From assembly GCA_025455765.1 (NCBI GenBank), contig JALOLX010000003.1, forward strand, positions 1 through 22,748: DNA of 22,748 bases, in the 5' to 3' direction. Below the pieces are notes generated by a model, which was given only the letters and a program-made list of their open reading frames with translations, was not told where the DNA came from and did no database searches. Of the stretch, positions 1 through 6,819 are shown in pieces; position 1 is the stretch's first letter; each line of letters begins with the position of its first letter. This DNA comes from Flavobacteriales bacterium. Lineage in GTDB: Bacteria > Bacteroidota > Bacteroidia > Flavobacteriales_F > PHOS-HE28. A program made the position numbers and the translations under genes.

Positions 1-483
1 AAGGAGCGCAAGGACACGCGTCCATTGGCCGATCGCCTTTGGTTCGGCGGGGGTGTGGGGCTATCGTTCGGCACTGTCACTGCCATTCAATTGGACCCGC
101 TGGTGGGCTACAAGGTGGATACCAAGGACAAATTCACCGTGGGTGTCGGTGCGAGCTATTGGTACTTGCGCGACAACCGCTTTCCGAACAACAACACCTT
201 TGAGGGCTATGGTTATCGACCGTTCGTCCGCTACCGCTTCATCGAGCAGGCCTTTGCGCATGCGGAATTCCTGCACATGAACGTGGACACCTACAATTTC
301 TTCACGGACCGCGTGGAGCGCATCTGGGTACCGCACGTTCTGGTCGGTGGCGGATATGTTCAGCCCTTGGGGGGGCGCAGCTCGATCTTCCTGCAGGTGC
401 TCTTCGATGTGTTGCAGGACCCCAACAGCATCTACAGGAACCAGGGGCCGATCTGGGGGGGTGGCATCGGGGTGGGGTTCTGA
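1..483 (+). CDS. Outer-membrane beta-barrel-like protein, 3' part (5' end outside window)
   Basis: The reading frame is open from base 1 to the TGA at 481-483, giving 160 visible residues. The true start and any signal peptide lie upstream of the window. The visible part alternates short polar turns with aromatic/glycine-rich strands (for example LWFGGGVGLSFGTV and YRPFVRYRFIEQAFAHAEF) and ends in GGGIGVGF. A terminal phenylalanine after alternating residues is typical of outer-membrane beta-barrels recognised by the BAM machinery. This suggests a small OmpX/OmpW-like or porin-like barrel in the outer membrane. No specific family or substrate can be named from this fragment. A TTG at 25 is in frame but is simply an internal leucine codon. 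It could also be a periplasmic beta-rich protein, which is less likely given the C-terminal Phe. Confidence 0.6.
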   Translation, partial: KERKDTRPLADRLWFGGGVGLSFGTVTAIQLDPLVGYKVDTKDKFTVGVGASYWYLRDNRFPNNNTFEGYGYRPFVRYRFIEQAFAHAEFLHMNVDTYNFFTDRVERIWVPHVLVGGGYVQPLGGRSSIFLQVLFDVLQDPNSIYRNQGPIWGGGIGVGF

Positions 484-532
484 ACTCACTCGCTACCCAG
501 TGTCGCACTGTGTGGGATACGTGCGAATGCCC

Positions 533-540
533 TATTTTCG
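533..540 (+). promoter_or_regulatory. Putative -7 promoter element (TATTTTCG) for efp
   Basis: TATTTTCG differs by one base from the Bacteroidota -7 consensus TAnnTTTG. It lies 28 bases before the efp ATG at 569, so a transcript would have a leader of about 20 bases. The same octamer precedes the rnhB start at 9564. No convincing -33 TTG is visible. Prediction only. Confidence 0.4.
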
Positions 541-568
541 CGGCCCTGTACACCTGAACCTCTGCATC

Positions 569-1093
569 ATGGCCTCCACGTCCGACGTCAACATCGGCTC
601 CTACATCCGCTTCAACGGCGATAACCTGCGTGCCTTCTACCAAGGTAAGATGCGCAACCTGCGCAACGGCAAGCTCAACGAACACCGCTGGCGCAGTGGT
701 GAGAGCATGGAGGTGCTTCGCGTGGAAGTACATGAACTGCAATACCTCTATCGTGAAGGTGACAACCTGGTGTGCATGAACCAGGAGAACTTCGAGCAGG
801 TGTACATCCCGGTGAGCCTGTTGGGTGATGCGATGAAGTTCCTGAAGGAAGAGATGGTGATCCAGATCGGGTTCGAGAGCGATACGCCCATCTTCGCCCG
901 CCCGCCGAAAGTGGTGGAGCTGACGGTGACCGAAGCTGAACACGCCGTGAAGGGTGACACCAGCAACAAGGTGATGAAGCAGGCCAAGTTGGAGACGGGT
1001 GCCGACATCATGGTGCCCATCTTCGTGGATGCTGGCACGGTGATCCGTGTGGACACCGAGACCGGAGACTACCTGGACCGCGTGAAGAAGTGA
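569..1093 (+). CDS. efp: Elongation factor P, apparently lacking the conserved PGKG loop
   Basis: This 174-residue protein matches EF-P, which binds stalled ribosomes beside the P-site tRNA and stimulates peptide bonds between prolines. Seen here: the EF-P-like start MASTSD, the strand segment KMRNLRNGKL, MNQENFEQV (E. coli MNNETFEQL), FLKEEM, the block PPKVVELTV, the block GDTSNKVMKQAKLETGA, and a C-terminus VDTETGDYLDRVKK close to E. coli VDTRSGEYVSRVK. The oddity is in domain I. From remembered E. coli EF-P (188 residues) there are 17 residues between the Gly of LDG and the Ala-Phe after PGKG, including the modified Lys34. Here only four (DNLR) separate NG (16-17) from AF (22-23). The loop that reaches the peptidyl-transferase centre is therefore missing or very short. 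The frame stays intact, so it may be a functional variant, a paralogue or a sequence error. The start is chosen from family similarity and the upstream -7 element. Confidence 0.88.
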   Translation: MASTSDVNIGSYIRFNGDNLRAFYQGKMRNLRNGKLNEHRWRSGESMEVLRVEVHELQYLYREGDNLVCMNQENFEQVYIPVSLLGDAMKFLKEEMVIQIGFESDTPIFARPPKVVELTVTEAEHAVKGDTSNKVMKQAKLETGADIMVPIFVDAGTVIRVDTETGDYLDRVKK

Positions 1094-1113
1094 TCCATAG
1101 CCTTAGAACGATC

Positions 1114-1141
1114 GAAAGCCCTGCCCCATGGCGGGGCTTTC
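1114..1141 (+). terminator. Hairpin terminator after efp
   Basis: GAAAGCCCTGCC (1114-1125) pairs with GGCGGGGCTTTC (1130-1141) around the loop CCAT, giving a 12-bp stem with one G-T pair. It sits 20 bases after the efp stop and just before the lpxD promoter. There is no long T run after it, so termination strength is uncertain. The near symmetry would let it act in both directions. Confidence 0.65.
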
Positions 1142-1162
1142 TGCTTGGCCGAAGCAGGCAGC

Positions 1163-1170
1163 TACCTTTG
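1163..1170 (+). promoter_or_regulatory. Bacteroidota -7 promoter element TACCTTTG for lpxD
   Basis: Exact match to TAnnTTTG. It lies between the efp terminator and the GTG start at 1188, and a possible -33 TTG is at 1145-1147 (15 bases upstream, rather short). The expected transcript start near 1177 lies downstream of the in-frame ATG at 1128, which argues for GTG 1188 as the translation start. Confidence 0.6.
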
Positions 1171-1187
1171 GACCACAATCCTGCTCC

Positions 1188-2111
1188 GTGAAGCTGACCT
1201 CCCCCAAGACCGCCGCAGACCTGGCCCAGCTTATCGGCGCCACGGCCAAAGGCCTCACCACCCGCCTGGTCACCGGACTGAACGAGATCAACCGGGTGGA
1301 GGATGGCGACCTGGTGTTCGTGGACCACGAGAAGTACTACGACAAGGCACTGAACAGCGCGGCCACCACCATCCTCATCAACAAGGAGGTTCCCGTACCC
1401 GAAGGCAAGGCCATTCTCATCTCCGATGATCCCTGCCGCGATTACAACGCCTTGGTTCGACGGTTCATGCCGCGCGCTGGCTGGGCGAACAGTGTGCCGA
1501 ACGTGGGCGCGGGTAGTGAGATACACCCCACCGCAGTCGTTGGTCCGCACGTCTCCATTGGTCGCGATTGCATCATCCATCCGGGTGTGGTCATCTATGA
1601 GCACACCACCATCGGGGACAGGGTCATCATTCACGCCAACACCGTGATCGGTGCCGACCCGTTCTACTATAAAAAGCGTCCCACGGGCTATGACAAGATG
1701 GTGCCCGGCGGTAGTGTGGTGATCGAAGATGATGTGGAGATCGGCGCGTTGTGCACCATCGATCGCGGCGTAAGTGCTGATACGCGTATCGGTCGTGGCA
1801 GCAAGCTGGACAACCACATCCAGGTGGGCCACGACACGCTCATCGGAGCCGGTTGCCTGATCGCTTCCCATGTGGGCATTAGTGGAGCCGTAGTGGTGGA
1901 GGATGGCGTTACGCTCTGGGGCCAAGTGGGTGTGCCCAGCAAGCTGCGCATCGGCAAGGGTGCCGTAGTGCTTGGCCAGAGCGGCCTGATCAACTCCCTC
2001 GAAGGAGGCCGGACTTACTTTGGCAGTCCAGCAGGCGAATGGAAAGCCAAGATGCGGGAGATCGCCTTGATGGGTAGGTTGCCTGAACTGTTCAAGCGTA
2101 TCAAGGACTGA
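1188..2111 (+). CDS. lpxD: UDP-3-O-(3-hydroxyacyl)glucosamine N-acyltransferase (LpxD family)
   Basis: LpxD adds the second 3-hydroxyacyl chain, from acyl-ACP, to UDP-3-O-acylglucosamine in lipid A synthesis at the inner face of the inner membrane. The 307-residue product has the LpxD N-terminal domain (roughly residues 1-95) followed by a left-handed beta-helix of hexapeptide repeats (IGRDCI, IHPGVV, IGDRVI, IGAGCL, IGKGAV and others). VEIGALCTIDRG matches E. coli VEIGACTTIDRG, and the His in DNHIQVGHD aligns with the catalytic His of E. coli DNQCQIAHN. GTG 1188 is preferred over the upstream ATG at 1128, which overlaps the terminator and precedes the promoter. In Bacteroidota a second lpxD-like gene often follows efp while the main lpxD sits with lpxC/fabZ and lpxA. 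This may be that paralogue, so its exact acyl acceptor is uncertain. The next gene starts 3 bases after the stop. Confidence 0.88.
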   Translation: MKLTSPKTAADLAQLIGATAKGLTTRLVTGLNEINRVEDGDLVFVDHEKYYDKALNSAATTILINKEVPVPEGKAILISDDPCRDYNALVRRFMPRAGWANSVPNVGAGSEIHPTAVVGPHVSIGRDCIIHPGVVIYEHTTIGDRVIIHANTVIGADPFYYKKRPTGYDKMVPGGSVVIEDDVEIGALCTIDRGVSADTRIGRGSKLDNHIQVGHDTLIGAGCLIASHVGISGAVVVEDGVTLWGQVGVPSKLRIGKGAVVLGQSGLINSLEGGRTYFGSPAGEWKAKMREIALMGRLPELFKRIKD

Positions 2112-2114
2112 ACC

Positions 2115-3338
2115 ATGGCACGGCTGGAGCGCATCATTGAGCGGTTGGAGCTGAAGGAATTCCAGCTCAAAGCCTTGCTTGATGTGACCAAGGCCATTGC
2201 CGGCAACGTGCCCCGGAGCGAGCTGCTCGCCCTGTACGAGCGCATCATGCGGGAGGATCTGGGCATCACGCGGCTCATGCTGTTTGAGCACACCGCCAAG
2301 TGGGAGCGCATCATTGCGTACGGAACGAATACCTCCGGTCGTGATCTGGACATTGACCAAGCCGCTGCGCGCTACCAGGACATCCAGGTGATCGATAGCG
2401 CCAGTGCCGCCGAGCTGGGCGCGTTCGACGTGGCTGTTCCGGTGCAGCATCGCGACCGGGTGATCGCCTTTCTGCTCATTGGTGACATCGATGAGGACGA
2501 GCAGCGGATGAGCCCCACGGTGCGGCATTTGAACTATGTACAGACGCTGACCAACATCATCGCGGTGGCGCTGGAGAACCAGCGCCTGGCGAACGAGGCC
2601 TTGTTGCGCGTGCGTGCGGACCGCGAGCTGGAGCTGGCGCGTGAGATGCAGGGTCTGCTGGTGCCTGCGCGCTTGCCTGACAACGCGGTGATCCAGGCCG
2701 CAGCGTGGTACCGACCGCATGACCGGGTGGGCGGCGATCATTACGACCTATTGGAGTTGGAGGATGGCAGCTACGTACTGTGCGTGGCGGATGTGAGCGG
2801 AAAGGGCATGGCGGCCGCGCTGCTGATGAGCAACTTCCAGGCGAACCTGCATGCCAGTGTGCGCCATACCACGGACCTTACAGCGCTGGTGCATGAGCTG
2901 AACACGCGGGTGCAATCCAACGCGCGCGGTGAGCGCTTCATCACGCTCTTCATCGCACACTATCAACCTGCCACCCGGGTACTGCGCTATGCCAACTGTG
3001 GCCACAACGCACCGCTGCTGCACGGGTCCGCAGGTACACGCGAGCTTCGCGACGGCTCCATCGCGTTGGGCATGATGCCGGCACTCCCCTTCCTAAGACT
3101 GGGGCAGACCAATGTAGAGCCCGGTGCCACACTGCTGTGCTACACGGACGGCTTGGTGGAACAGGAGAACGAGCACGGTCAAGCCTTCGAGACCCAGCGC
3201 CTGGAGACCCTGATGAAGGATCTTGCCCATGCAGGTCCGGGCGTACTGAACCAGGCGGTCATCGAGGCGTATGAGCTTCACCGGGGCAACGAGCCGGTAA
3301 TGGACGACATCGCGCTGCTCACTGCGCGGTTCCACTGA
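2115..3338 (+). CDS. PP2C-type (SpoIIE/RsbU-like) serine/threonine phosphatase with N-terminal GAF-like sensor
   Basis: 407 residues. An N-terminal helix that may coil (1-30) leads into a GAF-like domain at about 20-160. A linker helix (about 160-185) containing ELELAREMQGLLVP is the usual entry to SpoIIE-type PP2C domains. The phosphatase motifs are complete: VGGDHYD at 205-211 and VADVSGKG at 224-231 (metal-binding aspartates), CGHNAP at 295-300, YTDGLVE at 343-349 and DDIALL at 397-402. Such enzymes dephosphorylate an anti-sigma-factor antagonist or similar STAS protein in partner-switching signalling. No kinase, STAS protein or sigma factor is in the window, so the partner is unknown. The gene begins 3 bases after lpxD and is probably co-transcribed with it. 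Its last 20 bases overlap the convergent polysaccharide gene. Confidence 0.9.
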   Translation: MARLERIIERLELKEFQLKALLDVTKAIAGNVPRSELLALYERIMREDLGITRLMLFEHTAKWERIIAYGTNTSGRDLDIDQAAARYQDIQVIDSASAAELGAFDVAVPVQHRDRVIAFLLIGDIDEDEQRMSPTVRHLNYVQTLTNIIAVALENQRLANEALLRVRADRELELAREMQGLLVPARLPDNAVIQAAAWYRPHDRVGGDHYDLLELEDGSYVLCVADVSGKGMAAALLMSNFQANLHASVRHTTDLTALVHELNTRVQSNARGERFITLFIAHYQPATRVLRYANCGHNAPLLHGSAGTRELRDGSIALGMMPALPFLRLGQTNVEPGATLLCYTDGLVEQENEHGQAFETQRLETLMKDLAHAGPGVLNQAVIEAYELHRGNEPVMDDIALLTARFH

Positions 3339-4782
3339 CCAAGGCTGGACCTCTCGGCGCTTGGATCGCAGCGGGATACTTCAGATCGAAGTGTACCAGG
3401 ATGAGCGTGAACGCCCAGAAGGGAACGGACGCCTTGTCCGTATCGAGGAAGTTGTTCAGGGCACCATGGAGATAATAGGTCACCAGGCCAAGCATGGCGA
3501 CCATCACCAGCCGCCGTTCACTTCCTGGTGGCATGCGCCGATGCAGCTTGATGCCGATGACCAATGAAGCGACCACCAAAGCGAGCATCAGCACGAGCCC
3601 AGGCAATCCCTGTTCGCTCAGCGGCCCCAGATACTCGCTGTGGGCATTGCCTCCTTCCCCGAAGTTGGTGCTGATGATCGTGCGGTCCTCGGACGCCTGG
3701 AACGGCGCGTATTGGAACATGTAGGTGCCGGGCCCCCAACCGGTGACAGGCCGTTCCATGAACATGCGCAGCGCGGAATTCCATCGATTGATGCGCTCCA
3801 GGTTGCTGGCGTCGCTGGAGATGTTGGAGATGGAACGAACGTGCTCACCAAGGTCATCGGAGGATTCCTCCCGGTTGCGTTCAAGGGCGATGGTGATCTG
3901 CTCCGCGTTCAACCAGTAAAGTCCACCGAGAACGACCACTCCGGCACCCAAGGACCATAGCGGCACCTTCAAGCGGATGATCAGGAACAAGCCGAGCGCA
4001 CCGATCAGGCTCAACCATGCGGCCCTCGTGTACGAGAAGATGAGCCCGGTCACGAGCAGAGCGAAGACCACCACGATCAACAGGCGCTGCCAGCCCGTGT
4101 AGCCCGACTGCACCAAACTGGCCAGTGCGAAGGGCAGGAAGAACGCAATGATGGCACCGTAGCTGGTGTGGTCCTTGAAGAAGGGGGTCATGACCCAATG
4201 CGCCGGATCGTGTGCGAAATCGAATTGGGCGTGATGGATCAACGTGTAACCGATCACGATCACCAGGCCGGAGAGATAGGACCAGATGAACCGCTGCATT
4301 TTCGTTCGGTCCGTGAAGACCGCCGATAACATCAGGAACATGGTGGTGATGAACCAGATGCGTGCCACCAAGGCCTTGAGCGAAACCACGGGCATGCTGC
4401 TGGTGAGCACGCACAGGGCCATCCAAGCGGTCTGGATGAGCATGATCCGCGTGATGGGATGACGCAGAAGTGAACGGTCCAGCACGGATCCATCCATCAG
4501 ATAGCGCATCAGGTAGAGCAGCGTCAATCCGACCATCAGCGGTTCAGTGGGCAGCGCCACACCGATGCCCCCGATGTCCAATTCCTCCAGGTTGATGGAA
4601 AGCGGAGTGGCGAAGGCGATGAAATACAGCAGACGGTCAACGGCCGTGAACATGGCCCAGACCAGCAGGAGGACCACAGGCAGCGCACTGAGCCAATAGA
4701 ACTCACCGGCCATCAGCGCCACGTTCAGCAGCACGAAGGCGAGACTCACCAGAAAGACCGTGTGCTCCTTCAACCGTGGCAT
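3319..4782 (-). CDS. O-antigen polymerase/ligase-type membrane protein (Wzy_C/WaaL family)
   Basis: 487 residues with about ten or more hydrophobic segments. Features of the O-antigen ligase/polymerase superfamily are FSYTRAAWLSL, a common arginine-containing signature, and a large periplasmic loop between about residues 300 and 390. The loop has RINRWNSALRMF, RPVTGWGPGTY and the conserved NAHSEYLGPLSEQGLPGL, followed by more membrane helices. Family members join lipid-linked oligosaccharides into polymer or move polymer to lipid A or protein. With flippase and two Wzz-like genes directly upstream, polymerase (Wzy) is the better guess, but ligases share the same fold. It starts 6 bases after the preceding Wzz-like stop, so it is the last gene of the minus-strand operon. 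Its 3' end overlaps the phosphatase gene by 20 bases. Confidence 0.82.
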   Translation of the reverse strand: MPRLKEHTVFLVSLAFVLLNVALMAGEFYWLSALPVVLLLVWAMFTAVDRLLYFIAFATPLSINLEELDIGGIGVALPTEPLMVGLTLLYLMRYLMDGSVLDRSLLRHPITRIMLIQTAWMALCVLTSSMPVVSLKALVARIWFITTMFLMLSAVFTDRTKMQRFIWSYLSGLVIVIGYTLIHHAQFDFAHDPAHWVMTPFFKDHTSYGAIIAFFLPFALASLVQSGYTGWQRLLIVVVFALLVTGLIFSYTRAAWLSLIGALGLFLIIRLKVPLWSLGAGVVVLGGLYWLNAEQITIALERNREESSDDLGEHVRSISNISSDASNLERINRWNSALRMFMERPVTGWGPGTYMFQYAPFQASEDRTIISTNFGEGGNAHSEYLGPLSEQGLPGLVLMLALVVASLVIGIKLHRRMPPGSERRLVMVAMLGLVTYYLHGALNNFLDTDKASVPFWAFTLILVHFDLKYPAAIQAPRGPALVSGTAQ

Positions 4783-4788
4783 GGAGGA

Positions 4789-5730
4789 TCAACGCCGTTG
4801 GTCGCGCCAGATAAGCAGCAGGTAGGCCAATAACAGCGCACTGGCGACCGTCAGCACCAACACCAACCAACGGACCGGGTAGACCTTCTTGTCGCTCACC
4901 TCCGGATAGACCACCACGTTGGTATAGGTGAGCTCCTTGGTCACATCATTGATCACCCGTTCATGTTCAGTCAACATCTTATCGTAGTTGTTCCTGAACA
5001 GGTTGCTAAGTTCGCTAAGTGAGCGGAATTCACCACCCTTTCGCTCCATATCATCGATCAGCTGGCGTACTTCAGCCAAGCGAGCTGCCGGGGCGCCAGT
5101 GGCGATGAGCCGCATATAACCCTTGGTCAGTTCCTTGACCTGGCTGTAGTAGTCCAAAATACCATCCCTATTCCTCAAGGTGTCCAATTGGGCTTCTACG
5201 GAATCCAGTTTCGCTTTGGCATGGTCCAAGGAACGTTGTGAGATGGTCAACACCTCGTAGGACTTCTCCCGTTGAAGGCGCCGTGCGAGCAGGTTCACCT
5301 GATCGAGCATGCCAAGGACCATGTTCCTGGCCCGGCGCGGATCCTCGTCCACGATCTCAATGCGTACGGACTCATAGGTGGTCTTACTGATATCCACCCG
5401 CTCCATGAACTCGTTGTAAAGGGCGAAATAGCCGCCCTTGGCCGTGGTATCGATCTCATAGGCAGTACCCAGATCGAACTTCTTGATCAGGCTGTCCCGG
5501 ATGCTATTGCTCTCCAGGAGCTGAAGCAGCTGATCGGTGCGGGTCTCTACACTGTAGCTGTTGAGGTTGACCGGATAGACCACCGCACGGCTCATGTAAC
5601 GGGGTGGCATGAACGCGGGCATGGTGGCGATGGTCCCTACAATAGCGGCCACCACCGCGACCGCGATCATGGTGCGCCAGTTCCGGAACGCAATGGAGAG
5701 CGCTCGCTCAAAGGTCAGTTCACTCGACAT
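4789..5730 (-). CDS. Wzz-like chain-length determinant / polysaccharide co-polymerase (second copy)
   Basis: 313 residues with the co-polymerase layout: cytoplasmic N-terminus, first membrane helix at about 20-42 (MIAVAVVAAIVGTIATM), a long periplasmic region with helix-forming stretches at about 135-255, and a second membrane helix near the C-terminus (LVLVLTVASALLLAYLLL) preceded by Tyr-Pro-Val-Arg-Trp. It has no cytoplasmic tyrosine-kinase domain. These proteins form rings in the inner membrane that set polymer length together with Wzy. The start at 5728-5730 (MSSELTF) is chosen because the longer frame to 5805 adds a cysteine-rich, unlikely N-terminus and runs into the upstream gene. The ATG overlaps the end of the upstream Wzz-like gene by 11 bases, suggesting translational coupling. 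The two copies have similar topology but clearly different sequences. Confidence 0.8.
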   Translation of the reverse strand: MSSELTFERALSIAFRNWRTMIAVAVVAAIVGTIATMPAFMPPRYMSRAVVYPVNLNSYSVETRTDQLLQLLESNSIRDSLIKKFDLGTAYEIDTTAKGGYFALYNEFMERVDISKTTYESVRIEIVDEDPRRARNMVLGMLDQVNLLARRLQREKSYEVLTISQRSLDHAKAKLDSVEAQLDTLRNRDGILDYYSQVKELTKGYMRLIATGAPAARLAEVRQLIDDMERKGGEFRSLSELSNLFRNNYDKMLTEHERVINDVTKELTYTNVVVYPEVSDKKVYPVRWLVLVLTVASALLLAYLLLIWRDQRR

Positions 5731-6760
5731 GGGGGGTCTGAATATGCGAAGGGTCTGTGCGGAGGGCGATGACGAGCATGGCGAACAGCAGCCCGCTGAT
5801 CGCACCTACAAGCACGAGCAGCCAACGCTGAGGATACGCGGGCTTATCATGCACCACAGCTTTGTCGACCACGAACTTGAAGGGTATCTCGCTCACCAGT
5901 TCAGAACGGATGAGGTCACGCTTGGCCCGTAATTCGTTGATCCGCCAGCTCCACTTCATGATCTGTTCGCTCATGGCGATGTACGGACCGCCGAGACCGC
6001 GCAGCTCGGTCATGCGTTCCTCCAAGGCTTCCAACGCGCGACGGTCGTTCTTCACGATGGCCGCACCGATGTATTCATGGTAGCGTTCAGCCTGTGTTTC
6101 GAAGTCATTCGCTCCTGCTGCCTGAAGGCGTGTCAAGCTGTCGGTGAGCAGACGCATGTCGTTCTCAGCGGTGCGCACATGTTGATCGAGAAGTTCCAAG
6201 GAAGGACGGAGCCGGGTGGCGATCATCTCGCGCCAGACGGTATCCACCTGATCGCAAATGAAGTTCACCAGCTGCACCGCACGCTCCGGGTCAGCGTCCA
6301 GGGCTTCCACCTTGATGCTGTTGAAGCGCGTCTTCCGGAAGGTAACCACGTCCTCATAGATGCCGATGAACTCGCTGCGGGGGTACCGCATTTCTGAGGT
6401 TATGCCATAGGCTTCGTAAAGGTTGAAGCGCTCTGCAGCACGGTCCCTTACAGTAGCCGAGCGCAACAATTGCATGAGGTGCTCCAGGTCCTTCTCCTCT
6501 CCCAACGCGAGCAGATCATCACCCGTGGTCCGGGTGTCCGCCAGCAAGGCCTTGCTCACGGATGAGGTCACTGCAGGAAAAAGCACTGCTTCGGCCCGAT
6601 ATTTGGGTGTAATGAGGAAGCTGGCCACCAACCCTCCCAAAGCACCGATACCAGCAATGAGGAAAAGCACTTTCCAGTGGCGGGTGGCGAGGCTCAGCAC
6701 AGCGCTGTTCCGCAGCGGGACCGGATGGGACGTGTCGAGATGGGAAGGCTGAGCGGGCAT
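5720..6760 (-). CDS. Wzz-like chain-length determinant / polysaccharide co-polymerase (first copy)
   Basis: 346 residues. The first membrane helix is at about 32-52 (FLIAGIGALGGLVASFLI), followed by the typical TPKYRAEAVLFPA segment. A periplasmic region with predicted coiled helices covers about 150-280. A second membrane helix at about 312-332 is preceded by KPAYPQRW, the proline-containing motif usual in Wzz proteins. There is no Walker motif or tyrosine tail, so it is not a fused BY-kinase. Together with the overlapping downstream copy it may form a mixed complex, or the two may serve different length modes. The ATG is at 6758-6760. The preceding flippase stops at 6820, and the 59-base gap has an inverted repeat and a weak -7-like element, so some independent transcription is possible. 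Confidence 0.82.
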   Translation of the reverse strand: MPAQPSHLDTSHPVPLRNSAVLSLATRHWKVLFLIAGIGALGGLVASFLITPKYRAEAVLFPAVTSSVSKALLADTRTTGDDLLALGEEKDLEHLMQLLRSATVRDRAAERFNLYEAYGITSEMRYPRSEFIGIYEDVVTFRKTRFNSIKVEALDADPERAVQLVNFICDQVDTVWREMIATRLRPSLELLDQHVRTAENDMRLLTDSLTRLQAAGANDFETQAERYHEYIGAAIVKNDRRALEALEERMTELRGLGGPYIAMSEQIMKWSWRINELRAKRDLIRSELVSEIPFKFVVDKAVVHDKPAYPQRWLLVLVGAISGLLFAMLVIALRTDPSHIQTPHVE

Positions 6761-6767
6761 GCCGGGC

Positions 6768-6802
6768 GTGAGGGGCCGCTAAAGTAGGGCATTGGCCCTC
6801 AC
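6768..6802 (-). repeat. Inverted repeat in the flippase-Wzz gap, with weak -7-like element
   Basis: GTGAGGGGCC (6768-6777) and GGCCCTCAC (6794-6802) are complementary with one bulged G, around a 16-base loop. Within the loop and its edge the minus strand reads TACTTTAG (6779-6786), one base off TAnnTTTG, 18 bases before the Wzz-like ATG. It could be a partial terminator after the flippase, an operator or chance. No protein-binding evidence. Confidence 0.35.
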
Positions 6803-6819
6803 GGAAGCGGTACAGCCCC

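Noticed and set aside
1008..2741. Long minus-strand open frame (577 codons) opposite lpxD and the phosphatase
   Set aside because: It is antisense to two genes with clear family motifs. Its translation is rich in His, Gln and Val without any domain, as expected from the complement of GC-rich codons.
4789..5805. Longer start of the second Wzz-like gene at 5805
   Set aside because: The extra 25 residues are Cys/Ser-rich and lie inside the end of the upstream gene. MSSELTF at 5730 gives the normal short cytoplasmic N-terminus before the first helix.
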